Counted from the stretch's first letter, positions 42,505 through 52,344 are shown. The stretch is DNA of 64,000 bases from Fulvimarina manganoxydans (GCF_900176465.1 NZ_FWXR01000014.1:1-64000); one strand, 5' to 3'. Program-made: numbers and translations. The notes: a model not told the origin generated them from the sequence alone.

Positions 42505-43848
42505 TCAGTTCGCGGCGGCCTTCGCCTCCTGCTTCGGCGGGAACATGGCGTTGGTCTTCACGCCATTCAGGAGATCCAGCGCATATTGCAGCTGCAGATC
42601 CTTGTCGCGCTCCGGCGGCACGTAGCTCGATGAGCCCGAGCCTTCGTCCGTCTCCTCGGCGCCGGTGATGTGACCGCGCAAGGAGGATTCGCCGCGGCTG
42701 ACCTCTTCTTCCGGATCAAGGCCCATCTGCGCCTTGATCTCGTCGGGAAGCGGCTGATCGACTACGATATCCGGGTCGATGCCGCGGCCCTGGATCGAGC
42801 TGCCCGACGGCGTGTAGTAGAGTGCCGTGGTCAGGCGCATAGCGCCGGCCGAACCGAGCGGAATGATCGTCTGCACCGAACCCTTACCGAAGGAGCGAGA
42901 GCCGACGACCGTGGCGCGGCGCTGATCCTGCAGGGCACCGGCGACGATCTCGGAGGCCGAGGCCGAACCACCATTGATCAGCACGACCAGCGGCTCACCG
43001 GCGATCTCGTCACCCTGGCGGGCATTGTAACGACGGGTCTCGTCGGCGTTGCGGCCACGGGTCGAGACGATCTCGCCTTTGTCAAGGAAGGCGTCGGAGA
43101 CCGACACTGCTTCGTCGAGAAGGCCGCCCGGATTGGAGCGCAGGTCGAGGACGAAGCCCTTCAGCTTGTCGCCGAGCTTGGCCTTGATCTCTTCGATGCC
43201 TTCTTCGAGACCGACGGTCGTCTGCTCGTTAAAGGAATTGACCTTGATATAGCCGACATCGCCGATCTCCTCGAACTTCACCGACTTCACGGTGATGAGG
43301 TCACGGGTCAGCGACATGCGGATCGGCTTCTCCGCGCCTTCGCGAACGACGGTTAGCTTCACGTCGGTGCCGATCTCGCCCTTCATCTTCTCGACCGCTT
43401 CCGACAGAGTCAGGCCGCGAACGGGATCGCCATCGATCTCGACGATGAGATCGCCGGAGAGAATGCCGGCCTTCTCGGCCGGGGAGTCGGCGAAGGGAGA
43501 GCCTTCGACGAGAACCACCTCGTCCTTCATGGTCACTTGGATGCCCAGACCGCCGAACTGGCCGCGGGTCTGGGTTCGCATGTCCTGCGCTTCCTTGGCA
43601 TTCATGTAGCTGGAATGCGGATCGAGCGAGGTCAGCATGCCGTTGATCGCCGTCTCGATCAGCTTCTGGTCGTCCGGCTCCTCGACATATTGTGCCCTGA
43701 CGCGCTCGAAGACGTCACCGAAGATTGCAAGCTGCCGATACGTATCGGAGCCGGCCGCGTTCGCCACGCCCGCATTCTGGCCGACGACGGTCACCGCCGC
43801 CGCGCCCGCGAGCGCCCCGGCGAAGAGTATCGAAAGCTTACGAATCAT
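42505..43848 (-). CDS. ctpA: C-terminal processing peptidase (S41 family)
   Basis: The 447-residue periplasmic protease has a signal peptide or anchor (about 1-32) and a PDZ domain (about 95-172, FGGLGIQVT through GDLIVEIDGDPV). The S41 core shows FVLDLRSNPGGLLDEAV. The nucleophile serine is in NGGSASASEIVAG (292-304) and the base Lys322 is in GSRSFGKGSVQ. Such enzymes trim C-termini of periplasmic proteins and regulate peptidoglycan hydrolases. Its start overlaps the envC stop by 11 bases, so the two are coupled. Confidence 0.93.
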   Translation of the reverse strand: MIRKLSILFAGALAGAAAVTVVGQNAGVANAAGSDTYRQLAIFGDVFERVRAQYVEEPDDQKLIETAINGMLTSLDPHSSYMNAKEAQDMRTQTRGQFGGLGIQVTMKDEVVLVEGSPFADSPAEKAGILSGDLIVEIDGDPVRGLTLSEAVEKMKGEIGTDVKLTVVREGAEKPIRMSLTRDLITVKSVKFEEIGDVGYIKVNSFNEQTTVGLEEGIEEIKAKLGDKLKGFVLDLRSNPGGLLDEAVSVSDAFLDKGEIVSTRGRNADETRRYNARQGDEIAGEPLVVLINGGSASASEIVAGALQDQRRATVVGSRSFGKGSVQTIIPLGSAGAMRLTTALYYTPSGSSIQGRGIDPDIVVDQPLPDEIKAQMGLDPEEEVSRGESSLRGHITGAEETDEGSGSSSYVPPERDKDLQLQYALDLLNGVKTNAMFPPKQEAKAAAN

Positions 43849-45580
43849 TCCCCGTCCTTCCAGAGGTCTCGTCGATCCACCACGAAGAGGGATCGACCGG
43901 TTTTCCTGCTTTACGGAATTCCACATAGAGCGCCGGCCCGCTGGCGCCGAAATCCGCCATATTGACGCTCGCGATACGCCGAGCTCCCATCGCCGCTACC
44001 GGCTCTCCGGCGGAAACGAATTGACCGCTCTCCACATCGATCCGGTCCATCCCCGCTAAAACGACATGATAGTCATCGCCGGCGTCCAGGATCAAGACTT
44101 GTCCATAAGAGCGGAATGGGCCCGAATACAAAACAGTCGCATCGGCCGGCGCCGTCACCACGTCGCCAGGCCGTGTCGCAAAGGAAGCTCCCGTTACGAC
44201 GCGGCCGATATCGTCCCTGTCCCCGAACCCGATGAGTTGCCGTCCTGCCACCGGTGGAGACAAACGCCCCTGGAGTGACGAAAATGCGGCAGTGGGCTGC
44301 AAAGCCTTGATGTCACGGCGAAGTGAGTCGATGTCGTATTGTTGCAGCGCCGGCGCGGCTTCGTCCGGCGCAAGCGCTGCAACGCGCATGCTCTTTTCAG
44401 CCGTAACGGGGCCGGAGGTGTCGGCCTCGGCGATATTGGTTTCACTCGCCTCCAGCGCGGCGCTTTCGGCTATTTCGCTCTGCTGCGCCTCAGCCTCTTC
44501 GCTCTGCTGCACCTCGGCTTCGGCAATCTTTCGCGCCTTCTCCTCCGCCGCCTGTCTTTCAGCCTCCAGGCGCATTTCTTCGGCCTTGGCTTCCAGGCGC
44601 GCGCGCTCGGCCGCTTCGGTCAGCCGTGCCGTCTTCACGTCCTCGTCAAGGGACGCGATCAGCGATTTCAGATCCTCGGCCTTGGCCGCAAGCTCTTCAG
44701 CGCGCTCGGACGCGGCCGTCTGCTTATCCCGGTTTTCAGCCTCGAGCGCGGCCTTCGTCTCGGCCAGACGATCGAGGCGGGTTTCCTCTCGCCGAAAATT
44801 GGCGAGCTGGTCGCCATAGCGCTGCATCTCGCTGTCGAGCTCGGCGCGCAGATCGCGAAGCCGCGTCAGATCGGCGAGAAGCACTTCCGTCTCGTGGCGC
44901 AATCCCGGCACGACCGAGCCGAGAAGAATGGCGCTGCGCACCGATCCGAGCGCATCCTGTGGCTTGACGAGAAGCGCCGGCGGCGGCTTGCGTCCCATGC
45001 GCTGGAGGGCGGCGAGCACCTGAGCGAGAAGTCCGCGCCGCTCGACGAGCGAGGCTTCGATCACGCCCTCCTCGCCGGACAATTTGGAAATCCTCTCTTC
45101 GACCGCATTAAGTGACGCGCTGGCGGCCTTCTGCTTCTCAGCTGCCTCGATCATCGCCGCACGGATCGCCTCGCGATCGGAGCGAAGGGTCTCGATCTCG
45201 GCATTGAGGGCGGTCAGCGTGTCCTGATTGAGGGTGATCGTTCCGGCGATCCGATCGAGTTCGGACAGGGTATCGAGACGCTGGCGCTCCAAAACCTCGG
45301 AGCGGGCCGGAGCGAGCGCTGCGGTGAGCATGGGGTCGGTCGCGGCGTTCAAGACCGGATCGGCATCAAGACCGCTTGCGGCCTCCTGGGCCCGGCCGAT
45401 CGAGCTGACCAAGGCACCGGCCAGAACGCCCGCCATGAGACAGACGATCAGTGCCAAGCGGCCATTGCCGGCCGGCTCACGCGTCCTTCCGCTCTGGCTC
45501 AGACTTCGTCCCACCCGCACTCCGTCCGGTTTGAAACGCGCGATGATCGAGACAAGCGGAGCTTTGTCGAGCCCGCCCAT
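43838..45580 (-). CDS. envC: Murein hydrolase activator, EnvC-like (degenerate LytM/M23)
   Basis: The 580-residue protein has an N-terminal hydrophobic segment (about 42-60), long coiled-coil regions (about 95-395, many Glu/Ala/Lys/Arg heptads) and a C-terminal LytM domain (about 455-570). The zinc-binding histidines of active M23 peptidases are not all present: the usual LHFE segment reads LYVEFR. This matches EnvC, which activates division amidases rather than cutting peptidoglycan itself. The coiled coil is rich in EEAEAQQSEIAE-type repeats. It is followed by ctpA. Confidence 0.88.
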   Translation of the reverse strand: MGGLDKAPLVSIIARFKPDGVRVGRSLSQSGRTREPAGNGRLALIVCLMAGVLAGALVSSIGRAQEAASGLDADPVLNAATDPMLTAALAPARSEVLERQRLDTLSELDRIAGTITLNQDTLTALNAEIETLRSDREAIRAAMIEAAEKQKAASASLNAVEERISKLSGEEGVIEASLVERRGLLAQVLAALQRMGRKPPPALLVKPQDALGSVRSAILLGSVVPGLRHETEVLLADLTRLRDLRAELDSEMQRYGDQLANFRREETRLDRLAETKAALEAENRDKQTAASERAEELAAKAEDLKSLIASLDEDVKTARLTEAAERARLEAKAEEMRLEAERQAAEEKARKIAEAEVQQSEEAEAQQSEIAESAALEASETNIAEADTSGPVTAEKSMRVAALAPDEAAPALQQYDIDSLRRDIKALQPTAAFSSLQGRLSPPVAGRQLIGFGDRDDIGRVVTGASFATRPGDVVTAPADATVLYSGPFRSYGQVLILDAGDDYHVVLAGMDRIDVESGQFVSAGEPVAAMGARRIASVNMADFGASGPALYVEFRKAGKPVDPSSWWIDETSGRTGNDS

Positions 45581-45805
45581 CGCGGCCTATCGGGCTCGCC
45601 AAGCTCGGTTCGACCGGAACCGATTGCCCGTCACCCGCTCTCGAAAAGCCGTCCCCACGCGGCCGCCGAACATTCGAACATCATAGACTTAACAAAGGAT
45701 CAACCATGGATGAGCAAGCGGTTTCGCGCCCTCCCGAGCGATTGCAAAGCGATCGTTGCCCGGTGGTGACGGTCCAGACGATCTCGCGCATCCCGTCGGC
45801 ATCCC

Positions 45806-46288
45806 TCACGCCCGGTGATAGGGGTGGCCGGCCATGATGGTGGCGGCCCGGTAGAGCTGCTCGGCGAGGAGAATGCGGGCGATCTGGTGCGGAAAGGTCA
45901 TCCGGCCGAGGGACAGAACGCAATCGGCGGACTTACGCATGTCCTTCTCATGGCCGTCGGGCCCGCCCAGGATCAAAGCACAGGCTTTGGCGCCGTCGTC
46001 GCGCCAGCGGCCGAGGCGGTCGGCAAAGGCGACCGAGCTCAGCATCTCGCCGCGCTCGTCGAGGATGATGGTCTTGGCGCCCGCCGGCATCGCGCCAGTG
46101 AGACGTCCCGCCTCCTCGCGCATTCGCTCCTCGACGGACGAGGCGCGGGACTCGGGAAACTCCGTCAGACCCTGCCATTCGAGCCCCATGGCCGGCCCGG
46201 CCTTGGCGAGCCGCTCCAGATAGCGCTCGGCCAATTCCCGCTCGGGCCCCGCTTTCATCCGCCCGATGGCGGCGATGAGAAGTTTCAT
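45806..46288 (-). CDS. rlmH: 23S rRNA pseudouridine-1915 N3-methyltransferase RlmH
   Basis: The 160-residue SPOUT methyltransferase opens MKLLIAAIGRMKAGPERELA. The SAM knot contains CALILGGPDGHEKDMRKSAD and LSLGRMTFPHQIARILLAEQLYRA. It methylates pseudouridine 1915 in helix 69 of 23S rRNA. The start is ATG 46288. It normally follows rsfS immediately; here 459 bases separate them. envC lies downstream on the same strand after 225 bases. Confidence 0.95.
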   Translation of the reverse strand: MKLLIAAIGRMKAGPERELAERYLERLAKAGPAMGLEWQGLTEFPESRASSVEERMREEAGRLTGAMPAGAKTIILDERGEMLSSVAFADRLGRWRDDGAKACALILGGPDGHEKDMRKSADCVLSLGRMTFPHQIARILLAEQLYRAATIMAGHPYHRA

Positions 46289-46747
46289 GAACGCCTTGCA
46301 AATGAGATCGATGAAAGGAATGGCGCATGCCGCCGAGCCCTGCGGCGGGCAATGCACGCAGACATGCAAAAGCTTTCGGATCGCGAGTCAGCGGGCGCCC
46401 AAGATCCATAAGGGGCGCTTGCTTTCAGGTGAGCCGATAGAGCTTGCGCGCCAGAACGCCTTCGGCGTCGAAAGCGACGTCTCTGTTACAGGCCAAAAAC
46501 CGGGTCGCTGGCAGTCAGCGGTGCGCGCGCCATGCCCGTCGAAGAGACAAACATGCTCATCTGCCACCGGCAAAGACGGAGACGTCAAGCGCAGCACATC
46601 GATGCCTCCTCAAAAGATGAGGGGCGCCCAGCCAAATGCGGACGCAGGACCGCTCCCGTCGCATCGCCTGTCCAGCACGGAGACTGCCGAACATCTCAGT
46701 CGATGTTCGGCCGATCCTTCCACTTGCCGACGCCCTGCCGGACCGGC
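46289..46747. other. Unusually long gap between rsfS and rlmH
   Basis: These 459 bases hold no frame with credible start and codon use. Pairings such as AACATCTCAGTCGATGTT (46691-46708) are small. I find no IS ends or known RNA motif. In many rhizobia the two flanking genes nearly touch, so the gap is either an insertion remnant or a place for an unannotated small RNA. Confidence 0.4.
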
Positions 46748-47158
46748 TCAGTGAACCGTCGCCACAGCCTCTCCGCCGACGCTCCACATCTTCTCGATAT
46801 TGTAGAAGCTGCGGACTTCGGGCCGGAAGATGTGAACGATGAGGTCTCCCGTATCGATCAGCACCCAATCACCATTCTGCAGACCCTCGACCTTGGGCGC
46901 CTTGACGCCAATGGCTTTGAGATCGCGCAAGAGATGATCGGCGAGCGCCGAGACATGTCGGTGGGATCGGCCCGAGGCGATCACCATGTGATCGGCGAGA
47001 GCGGACTTGCCCATCATGTCGATGGAGACGAGGTCCTCGGCCTTCGAATCATCGAGGCTCTTAAGGACGAGGTTCAAGACCGTCCGGGCGTCCGTCTCAT
47101 CGACGGCGGCGGGCGTGTCGGAAGCGACGGCGTCGAAGCCGTTCTTCACTTCAGCCAT
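46748..47158 (-). CDS. rsfS: Ribosome silencing factor RsfS
   Basis: The 136-residue Iojap/RsfS protein binds ribosomal protein L14 and blocks subunit joining in starved cells. Conserved parts are LDDSKAEDLVSIDMMGKSALADHMVIASG, RHVSALADHLLRDLK and GDWVLIDTGDLIVHIF. The start is set at ATG 47158, the usual position; frames extending to 47254 add non-conserved residues. The nadD and proA genes that often precede it are absent; ybgC lies upstream instead. Confidence 0.92.
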   Translation of the reverse strand: MAEVKNGFDAVASDTPAAVDETDARTVLNLVLKSLDDSKAEDLVSIDMMGKSALADHMVIASGRSHRHVSALADHLLRDLKAIGVKAPKVEGLQNGDWVLIDTGDLIVHIFRPEVRSFYNIEKMWSVGGEAVATVH

Positions 47159-47361
47159 TGGTCTCAGTGTCGTTTTCCCTTTCTGAACGACCATAGACCG
47201 GAGCCGGGAGGCACCGGCTGTAAGTAAGGTGGCAGTGATCTGCGACGGTTTCAAGACAAAGGCATAGCGGCATTTCGGCGACGTCGATGTTTCGCGCCAT
47301 TTGCCGCTTGGCTGTTGTAGCGAAGTCTCGCGAGAACGGGGCCAAATTATCGCGGTCAGAC

Positions 47362-47826
47362 CTAAGCAGCGGTATCGTCAGACTTAAATCGTTCGCCGCC
47401 CAGCGTCTCGGACACGGCCGTCGGCATGCGCATCGGTTTTCCCTCCGGCGAGATCACCGCGACCTTCACCTTCGCCGTCAGAAGCGCTTCGCCACCGCGC
47501 GAAACCGTCTGGTCGAGAAGAATGCGCGCCCCACCGAGGCTGCGCGTCACGGTCGAGACCAGAAGGACGTCGTCGATCCGGGCGGATCTTAAAAAGTCGA
47601 TCTCCATATGACGAACGGCGAAGGCCATGGGCGCCCCGAATTCGCCGGCGCTCAACGCGCGATGGCCGATGCCTTTCAGACGCAGAAAGTCCGAGCGACC
47701 CCTTTCGAGAAAATGAAGATATCGCGCGTGATAGACGACGCCCGAAAAGTCGGTGTCCTCGAAATAGACGCGCACGAACAACTCGTGCCCCGCCGGCGTC
47801 AGGCGCCCTGCCAGTCCGTCTTCCAT
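47362..47826 (-). CDS. ybgC: Acyl-CoA thioesterase, YbgC/tol-pal type
   Basis: The 154-residue hot-dog-fold thioesterase has YFEDTDFSGVVYHARYLHFLERGRS, where the aspartate in DTD-SGVVYH is catalytic. It hydrolyses short acyl-CoA or acyl-ACP. In most proteobacteria ybgC heads the tol-pal operon. Here no tol genes are adjacent, so this copy is detached from that operon or the operon is elsewhere. The ATG at 47826 is the first conserved start. Confidence 0.9.
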   Translation of the reverse strand: MEDGLAGRLTPAGHELFVRVYFEDTDFSGVVYHARYLHFLERGRSDFLRLKGIGHRALSAGEFGAPMAFAVRHMEIDFLRSARIDDVLLVSTVTRSLGGARILLDQTVSRGGEALLTAKVKVAVISPEGKPMRMPTAVSETLGGERFKSDDTAA

Positions 47827-47989
47827 AGCGTCATGCCTTTCATGTCTCGCGCGTGCGCAGTCTTGGCTGGCGAACGTACAGCGCCGGTCGTTGCGTCATC
47901 CAACTGTCATCCGCCGCAGGTCATAGAGGGGTCCGCCATGTCCCGACGGCCGGCTTTTCGGCCTCCAACACTAAAGGAAGGAGCCGCTC

Positions 47990-50176
47990 ATGCAGCGCAG
48001 CCTCTTGAAAGCTCTTCTCGCTTCGTCCGCCCTCGCCGCCACGGTCGGTTTTGCTCAAGCCGAGCCGGTCTTCAACCGCATCGCATCCTTCCCTGTCGCG
48101 AGCAACCTGCCGGCCGACGCCGATCCCGCCACGGTGACCTCTTCCGAGATCATCACGGTCAGCCAGGATGGCAACACGCTGGTCTATTCCGACAGCCCGG
48201 CCGGCGGCATCGGCATGGTCGACATCACCGACCCGAAGGCGCCCAAGGCCGGCGGCTTCATCAACCTCTCCGGCGAGCCGACCTCCGTCGCGATCGCCGG
48301 GCCGGACGTTCTCGTCGGGGTCAACACCTCGGAGAGCTTCACCAATCCGTCCGGCCGCCTCGCCGTCATCGACGTTGCCGAGAAGAAAGAAATCGCCTCT
48401 TGCGATCTCGGCGGTCAGCCGGATTCCGTCGCCGTCTCCAAGGATGGCCAGTTCGCGGCCGTCGCTATCGAGAACGAGCGCGACGAAGATCTGAATGACG
48501 GCGCCCTGCCGCAGATGCCGGCCGGCTATGTCACCATCTTCAACCTGAAAGACGGCGCGCCGGACTGCGCTTCGATGAAAAAGGTCGAACTCACCGGCCT
48601 GTCCGACATCGGCGGCGACGATCCGGAGCCGGAATTCGTCGATTTCAATAGCGCCAACGAGATCGTCGTCACGCTGCAGGAGAACAACGCCCTCGCCATT
48701 ATCGATGCGGCGAGCGGCAAGGTGACCAACCACTTCTCCGCCGGCACGGTCGACCTTCAGAACATCGACACCGACGACAATGGCGAGATCGCCCTGACGG
48801 GCAGCCAGGAAGCGCGCAAGCGCGAGCCGGATGCCGTCCAGTGGATCGATGACGATCGCTTCATCACCGCCAATGAGGGCGACTACGAGGGCGGCTCGCG
48901 CTCCTTCACCGTCTGGGACAAGGACGGCACGGTCCTCTACGAATCCGGCCCATCCTTCGAATATGAGTTGGTGCGCGCCGGCCATTACCCGGACAAGCGT
49001 TCGGATGCCAAGGGCATCGAGCCGGAAGGTCTCGAAGTCGCGAGTTTCGACGGCACGACCTATGCCTTCGTCCTTTCCGAGCGCGGCTCGGCGGTCGGCG
49101 TCTACAAGATCGGCGAAGGCGATCCCGAATTCACCCAGCTTCTGCCCTCCGGCATTGCCCCGGAAGGCGCCGTCGCGATCCCCTCGCGCAATCTCTTTGT
49201 CACCGCCAATGAGGAAGACCTCGTCGAGGATGGCGGCGCACGCTCCCATGTCATGATCTACGAACGCGCCGAGGGCACCCCGGCCTATCCGACCATCGTC
49301 TCCGTCGATCAGAATGGCATCCCGCTCGGCTGGGGTGCCTTGTCGGGCCTGGCGGGCGATCCTCAGGATGCCGCAAAGCTCTACTCGGTCTCGGACTCCT
49401 TCTACAAGAACCAGCCGCGCATCTTCACGATCGACGCTTCCTCGATGCCGGCCAGGATCACCGGTGCGGTGACGATCACCGAAAATGGCGAGCCGATGCA
49501 AAAGCTTGATCTCGAAGGCGTCACGCCCGATGGCGAAGGCGGCTTCTGGCTGGCGAGCGAGGGCAATCCGGAAAAGGAAATCCCCCATCGCATTCTGCAT
49601 GTGAATAGCGACGGCGCGGTTCAGAAGGTGGTCGATCTGCCGAAGGAACTGTCGGACCAGTCGACCCGCTTCGGTGCCGAAGGCATCACCATGGCCGGCG
49701 ACACGCTCTGGATCGCGATCCAGCGCGAATGGAAGGACGATCCGAAAGGCGAGGTGAAGCTTCTCGCCTACAAGCCGGCCTCCAAGGAATGGGGCGCGGT
49801 GCGTTATCCGCTCGATAAGGCCGAGAAAGGCTGGGTCGGCCTATCGGAGATCACCGCTCATGACGGGGCGCTCTACATCATCGAGCGCGACAACCAGATC
49901 GGCGAAGCGGCCAAGGAAAAGAAGCTCTACAAGGTTTCGCTCGATGGTCTGACCCCGGCCCCGCTCAGCGGCGACCTGCCGCTCGTCGAAAAGACGGAGG
50001 CCCACGACTTCCTGCCCGATCTTCAGGCTTACAATGGGTTCGTCGTCGACAAGATCGAAGGCTTCACCTTCGCCGCCGACGGCACGGCCTATGCCGTCAC
50101 CGACAATGATGGCGTCGACGATTCCTCCGGTGAGACCTTCTTCTTCAAGGTCAATCTCGGCGGGTCGGCGATGTAA
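47990..50176 (+). CDS. Periplasmic esterase/phytase-like beta-propeller protein
   Basis: The 728-residue protein has a signal peptide (about 1-24, ends GFAQA-EP). The first half is propeller-like with SEIITVSQDGNTLVYSDSP and PTSVAIAGPDVLVGVNTS repeats. The second half (about 430-720) is the phytase-like esterase domain, with LEGVTPDGEGGFWLASEGN and GFVVDKIEGFTFAADGTAY. Acidic pairs in the blades could bind calcium. Substrates of such proteins are not well established. GGAAGGAG upstream of ATG 47990 is a very strong ribosome site, and a perfect terminator follows, so it is a separate, well-expressed gene. Confidence 0.85.
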   Translation: MQRSLLKALLASSALAATVGFAQAEPVFNRIASFPVASNLPADADPATVTSSEIITVSQDGNTLVYSDSPAGGIGMVDITDPKAPKAGGFINLSGEPTSVAIAGPDVLVGVNTSESFTNPSGRLAVIDVAEKKEIASCDLGGQPDSVAVSKDGQFAAVAIENERDEDLNDGALPQMPAGYVTIFNLKDGAPDCASMKKVELTGLSDIGGDDPEPEFVDFNSANEIVVTLQENNALAIIDAASGKVTNHFSAGTVDLQNIDTDDNGEIALTGSQEARKREPDAVQWIDDDRFITANEGDYEGGSRSFTVWDKDGTVLYESGPSFEYELVRAGHYPDKRSDAKGIEPEGLEVASFDGTTYAFVLSERGSAVGVYKIGEGDPEFTQLLPSGIAPEGAVAIPSRNLFVTANEEDLVEDGGARSHVMIYERAEGTPAYPTIVSVDQNGIPLGWGALSGLAGDPQDAAKLYSVSDSFYKNQPRIFTIDASSMPARITGAVTITENGEPMQKLDLEGVTPDGEGGFWLASEGNPEKEIPHRILHVNSDGAVQKVVDLPKELSDQSTRFGAEGITMAGDTLWIAIQREWKDDPKGEVKLLAYKPASKEWGAVRYPLDKAEKGWVGLSEITAHDGALYIIERDNQIGEAAKEKKLYKVSLDGLTPAPLSGDLPLVEKTEAHDFLPDLQAYNGFVVDKIEGFTFAADGTAYAVTDNDGVDDSSGETFFFKVNLGGSAM

Positions 50177-50207
50177 TCGCCTCGACGGGCAAAACGGCAC
50201 GAAATCG

Positions 50208-50247
50208 AAAAGCGGGGCGTCGATCGGATCGACGCCCCGCTTTTTTT
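50208..50247 (+). terminator. Strong Rho-independent terminator of the phytase-like gene
   Basis: A perfect 17-bp stem (50208-50224 with 50228-50244, built on AGCGGGGCGTCGAT) has a 3-base loop. It ends in a T-run to 50247. It lies 32 bases past the stop. Confidence 0.95.
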
Positions 50248-50352
50248 CCGTCGGTCATTGTTCGATGAGGTGCACTCAGTCCTCCCGCGTCATCTCCATA
50301 ACGATCGCGGTATCTGCAGGGCTTGAAGGTGAGAGCGATCCCCCCGACGCTT

Positions 50353-50509
50353 CGTCATCCTCGCTCTCGCGAGAGAGCGGGGACCATGCCGTCACCATCT
50401 GAACCCGCATTCCGGTCGAGAAAGACCAAGATGAAAGACCGCAATCATTTGGAACTTTGAAGAGCGTGCGAGGCATGGGTCCTAAGGCCCTGGCGGGCCG
50501 AGGATGACG
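50353..50509. repeat. Palindrome-ended intergenic element upstream of fadD end
   Basis: CGTCATCCTCG (50353-50363) is inverted at 50499-50509 (CGAGGATGACG). A GCTCTC/GAGAGC stem follows the first arm and GGCCC/GGGCC precedes the second. The remaining non-coding bases between 50248 and 50676 show no gene. The layout resembles rhizobial intergenic mosaic repeats; copies elsewhere were not searched. Confidence 0.4.
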
Positions 50510-50676
50510 ACCGGCATCAACGCTTCGACCAATCGTCCGCCGTTTCCATCCGACACAGCTGGACTAACGAAAGGACCTACGAAATCCGTTGGAGCGCTGT
50601 GCGATAGCGGTTTTCACGACGTTCACGTGCCGCGCGACTTTGATGCGGAACCCGACTGAAGCAGTCGGACCCCGTA

Positions 50677-52344
50677 TCAATCGCGTAATTCCCGGCGCAG
50701 GACCTTGCCGACGGGGGACTTCGGCAGCTCGTCCCGAAATTCGATGATGCGGGGACGCTTGTAGCCGGTCAGCTGTTCGCGGCACCAGGTCTTGACCGCG
50801 TCCTCGTCGACGCTCTCGTCTTCGCGGACCACGAAGAGCTTCACGGCCTCGCCCGAATCCTCGTTCGGGACCCCGATCACGGCTGCTTCCAGAACGCCGG
50901 GCATCGCGACGACGGCATCCTCAATCTCGTTCGGATAAACATTGAAGCCGGATACGTTGATCATGTCCTTCTTGCGATCGACGATCGAGAAGAACCCGTC
51001 CGCATCCATCCGCCCGATATCTCCGGTGCGGAAGAAACCGTCTTGCGTCATCACCTTGGCGGTCTCGTCCGGCTTGTTCCAATAGCCGGCCATGACCTGC
51101 GGACCGCGAATCGCGATCTCGCCGATCTCGCCGACACCGAGGGCGCGACCCTCTTCGTCGAGCACCGCCATCTCGGTTCCGGGAATCGGCAATCCGATCG
51201 TGCCGGAGAATTCAACCTTATGGGTGGGGTTGCAGCTCGCTACGGGTGCCGTCTCGGAAAGGCCATAGCCTTCGCAGATCGACCGACCAGTGAGCGCTTC
51301 CCACATCTCGGCGGTCTTCTTCTGGACCGCCATGCCGCCGCCGACGGACAGAAGCAGGCTCGACCAGTCGATCTCTTTCGCCTTGGGATGACGTGCGATC
51401 GCCGTGAACAGGGTATTCACGGCCGGGAAGGAGTGGAACCGTCGTCCCTTGATCGCCTTCAACAGGGCGGGGATATCGCGCGGATTGGGGATGAGAATGT
51501 TGGCTCCGCCGGTGCGCATCGCCAGCATCATGCCGACCGTGAAACCGAAGATGTGATAAAGGGGCAGCGCGCAGACGAAGACGGGTTGTTCGTCGCTCTC
51601 CACCTGACCAAGGGCCGGCTTATACCAATATTCGGACTGGATGACATTGGCGACGACATTGCCATGGGTCAGCGTCGCACCCTTGGCCACACCGGTCGTC
51701 CCGCCCGTATATTGCAGCACCGCCACGTCATCGAGCGTCATCTCGAGCGGACGAAAACTCGCCTTCTCGCCATGTGAAAGCGCTTCGTGAAAAGAGATTG
51801 ATCCCGGCAGATCATAGGACGGGACCATCTTCTTCACGTAGCGCAGGACGAAATTGACCAGAAAGCGCTTTGCCGTCGGCATCAGATCGCCCACCGAGGC
51901 GACGATCACATGCTCGAGTTCCGTCTCCTTCCGGCAGGCGGCGAGTGTCGAGGCCATATTCTCCAGAACGACGATCGCCTTGGCGCCGGAATCCGTCAGT
52001 TGGCGCTTGAGTTCTCCGGCCGTGTAGAGAGGATTGGTGTTGACGACGATCAGACCGGCCCTCAGCGCGCCTGCCACAGCCACCGGATAGGCAAAGACAT
52101 TCGGCATCATCAGCGAGATGCGATCGCCCTTCTTCAAGCCCACCGACTGAAGATAGGCCGCGAACACTCGAGACTGATGCTCAAGATCGCGAAACCGCAT
52201 TACGCTTCCCTGAAGATGGAAAGCGGGACTGTCGGCAAAACTGGAAAAGCTCTTATCTAGGAGATCCACCAAGGAGTGGTATTCATGTGGCGGCAGTTCA
52301 TGCGGAACGCCTTCAGGATAACGATCGAGCCATGGCTTGTTCAT
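50677..52344 (-). CDS. fadD: Long-chain-fatty-acid CoA ligase
   Basis: The 555-residue ANL ligase opens MNKPWLDRYPEGVPHEL. It contains LQYTGGTTGVAKGATLTHGN, EGYGLSETAPVASCNP, FSIVDRKKDMINVSGFNVYPNEIE and the catalytic lysine in SPVGKVLRRELRD, all typical of FadD. It activates long-chain fatty acids for beta-oxidation or phospholipid synthesis at the inner membrane. GAGGA five bases before ATG 52344 sets the start. It is divergent from an alpha/beta hydrolase across 119 bases. Confidence 0.93.
   Translation of the reverse strand: MNKPWLDRYPEGVPHELPPHEYHSLVDLLDKSFSSFADSPAFHLQGSVMRFRDLEHQSRVFAAYLQSVGLKKGDRISLMMPNVFAYPVAVAGALRAGLIVVNTNPLYTAGELKRQLTDSGAKAIVVLENMASTLAACRKETELEHVIVASVGDLMPTAKRFLVNFVLRYVKKMVPSYDLPGSISFHEALSHGEKASFRPLEMTLDDVAVLQYTGGTTGVAKGATLTHGNVVANVIQSEYWYKPALGQVESDEQPVFVCALPLYHIFGFTVGMMLAMRTGGANILIPNPRDIPALLKAIKGRRFHSFPAVNTLFTAIARHPKAKEIDWSSLLLSVGGGMAVQKKTAEMWEALTGRSICEGYGLSETAPVASCNPTHKVEFSGTIGLPIPGTEMAVLDEEGRALGVGEIGEIAIRGPQVMAGYWNKPDETAKVMTQDGFFRTGDIGRMDADGFFSIVDRKKDMINVSGFNVYPNEIEDAVVAMPGVLEAAVIGVPNEDSGEAVKLFVVREDESVDEDAVKTWCREQLTGYKRPRIIEFRDELPKSPVGKVLRRELRD

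Noticed and set aside
46691-46708. Small palindrome in the rsfS-rlmH gap as an IS end
   Set aside because: It has no partner end and no transposase remnant was found in the gap.
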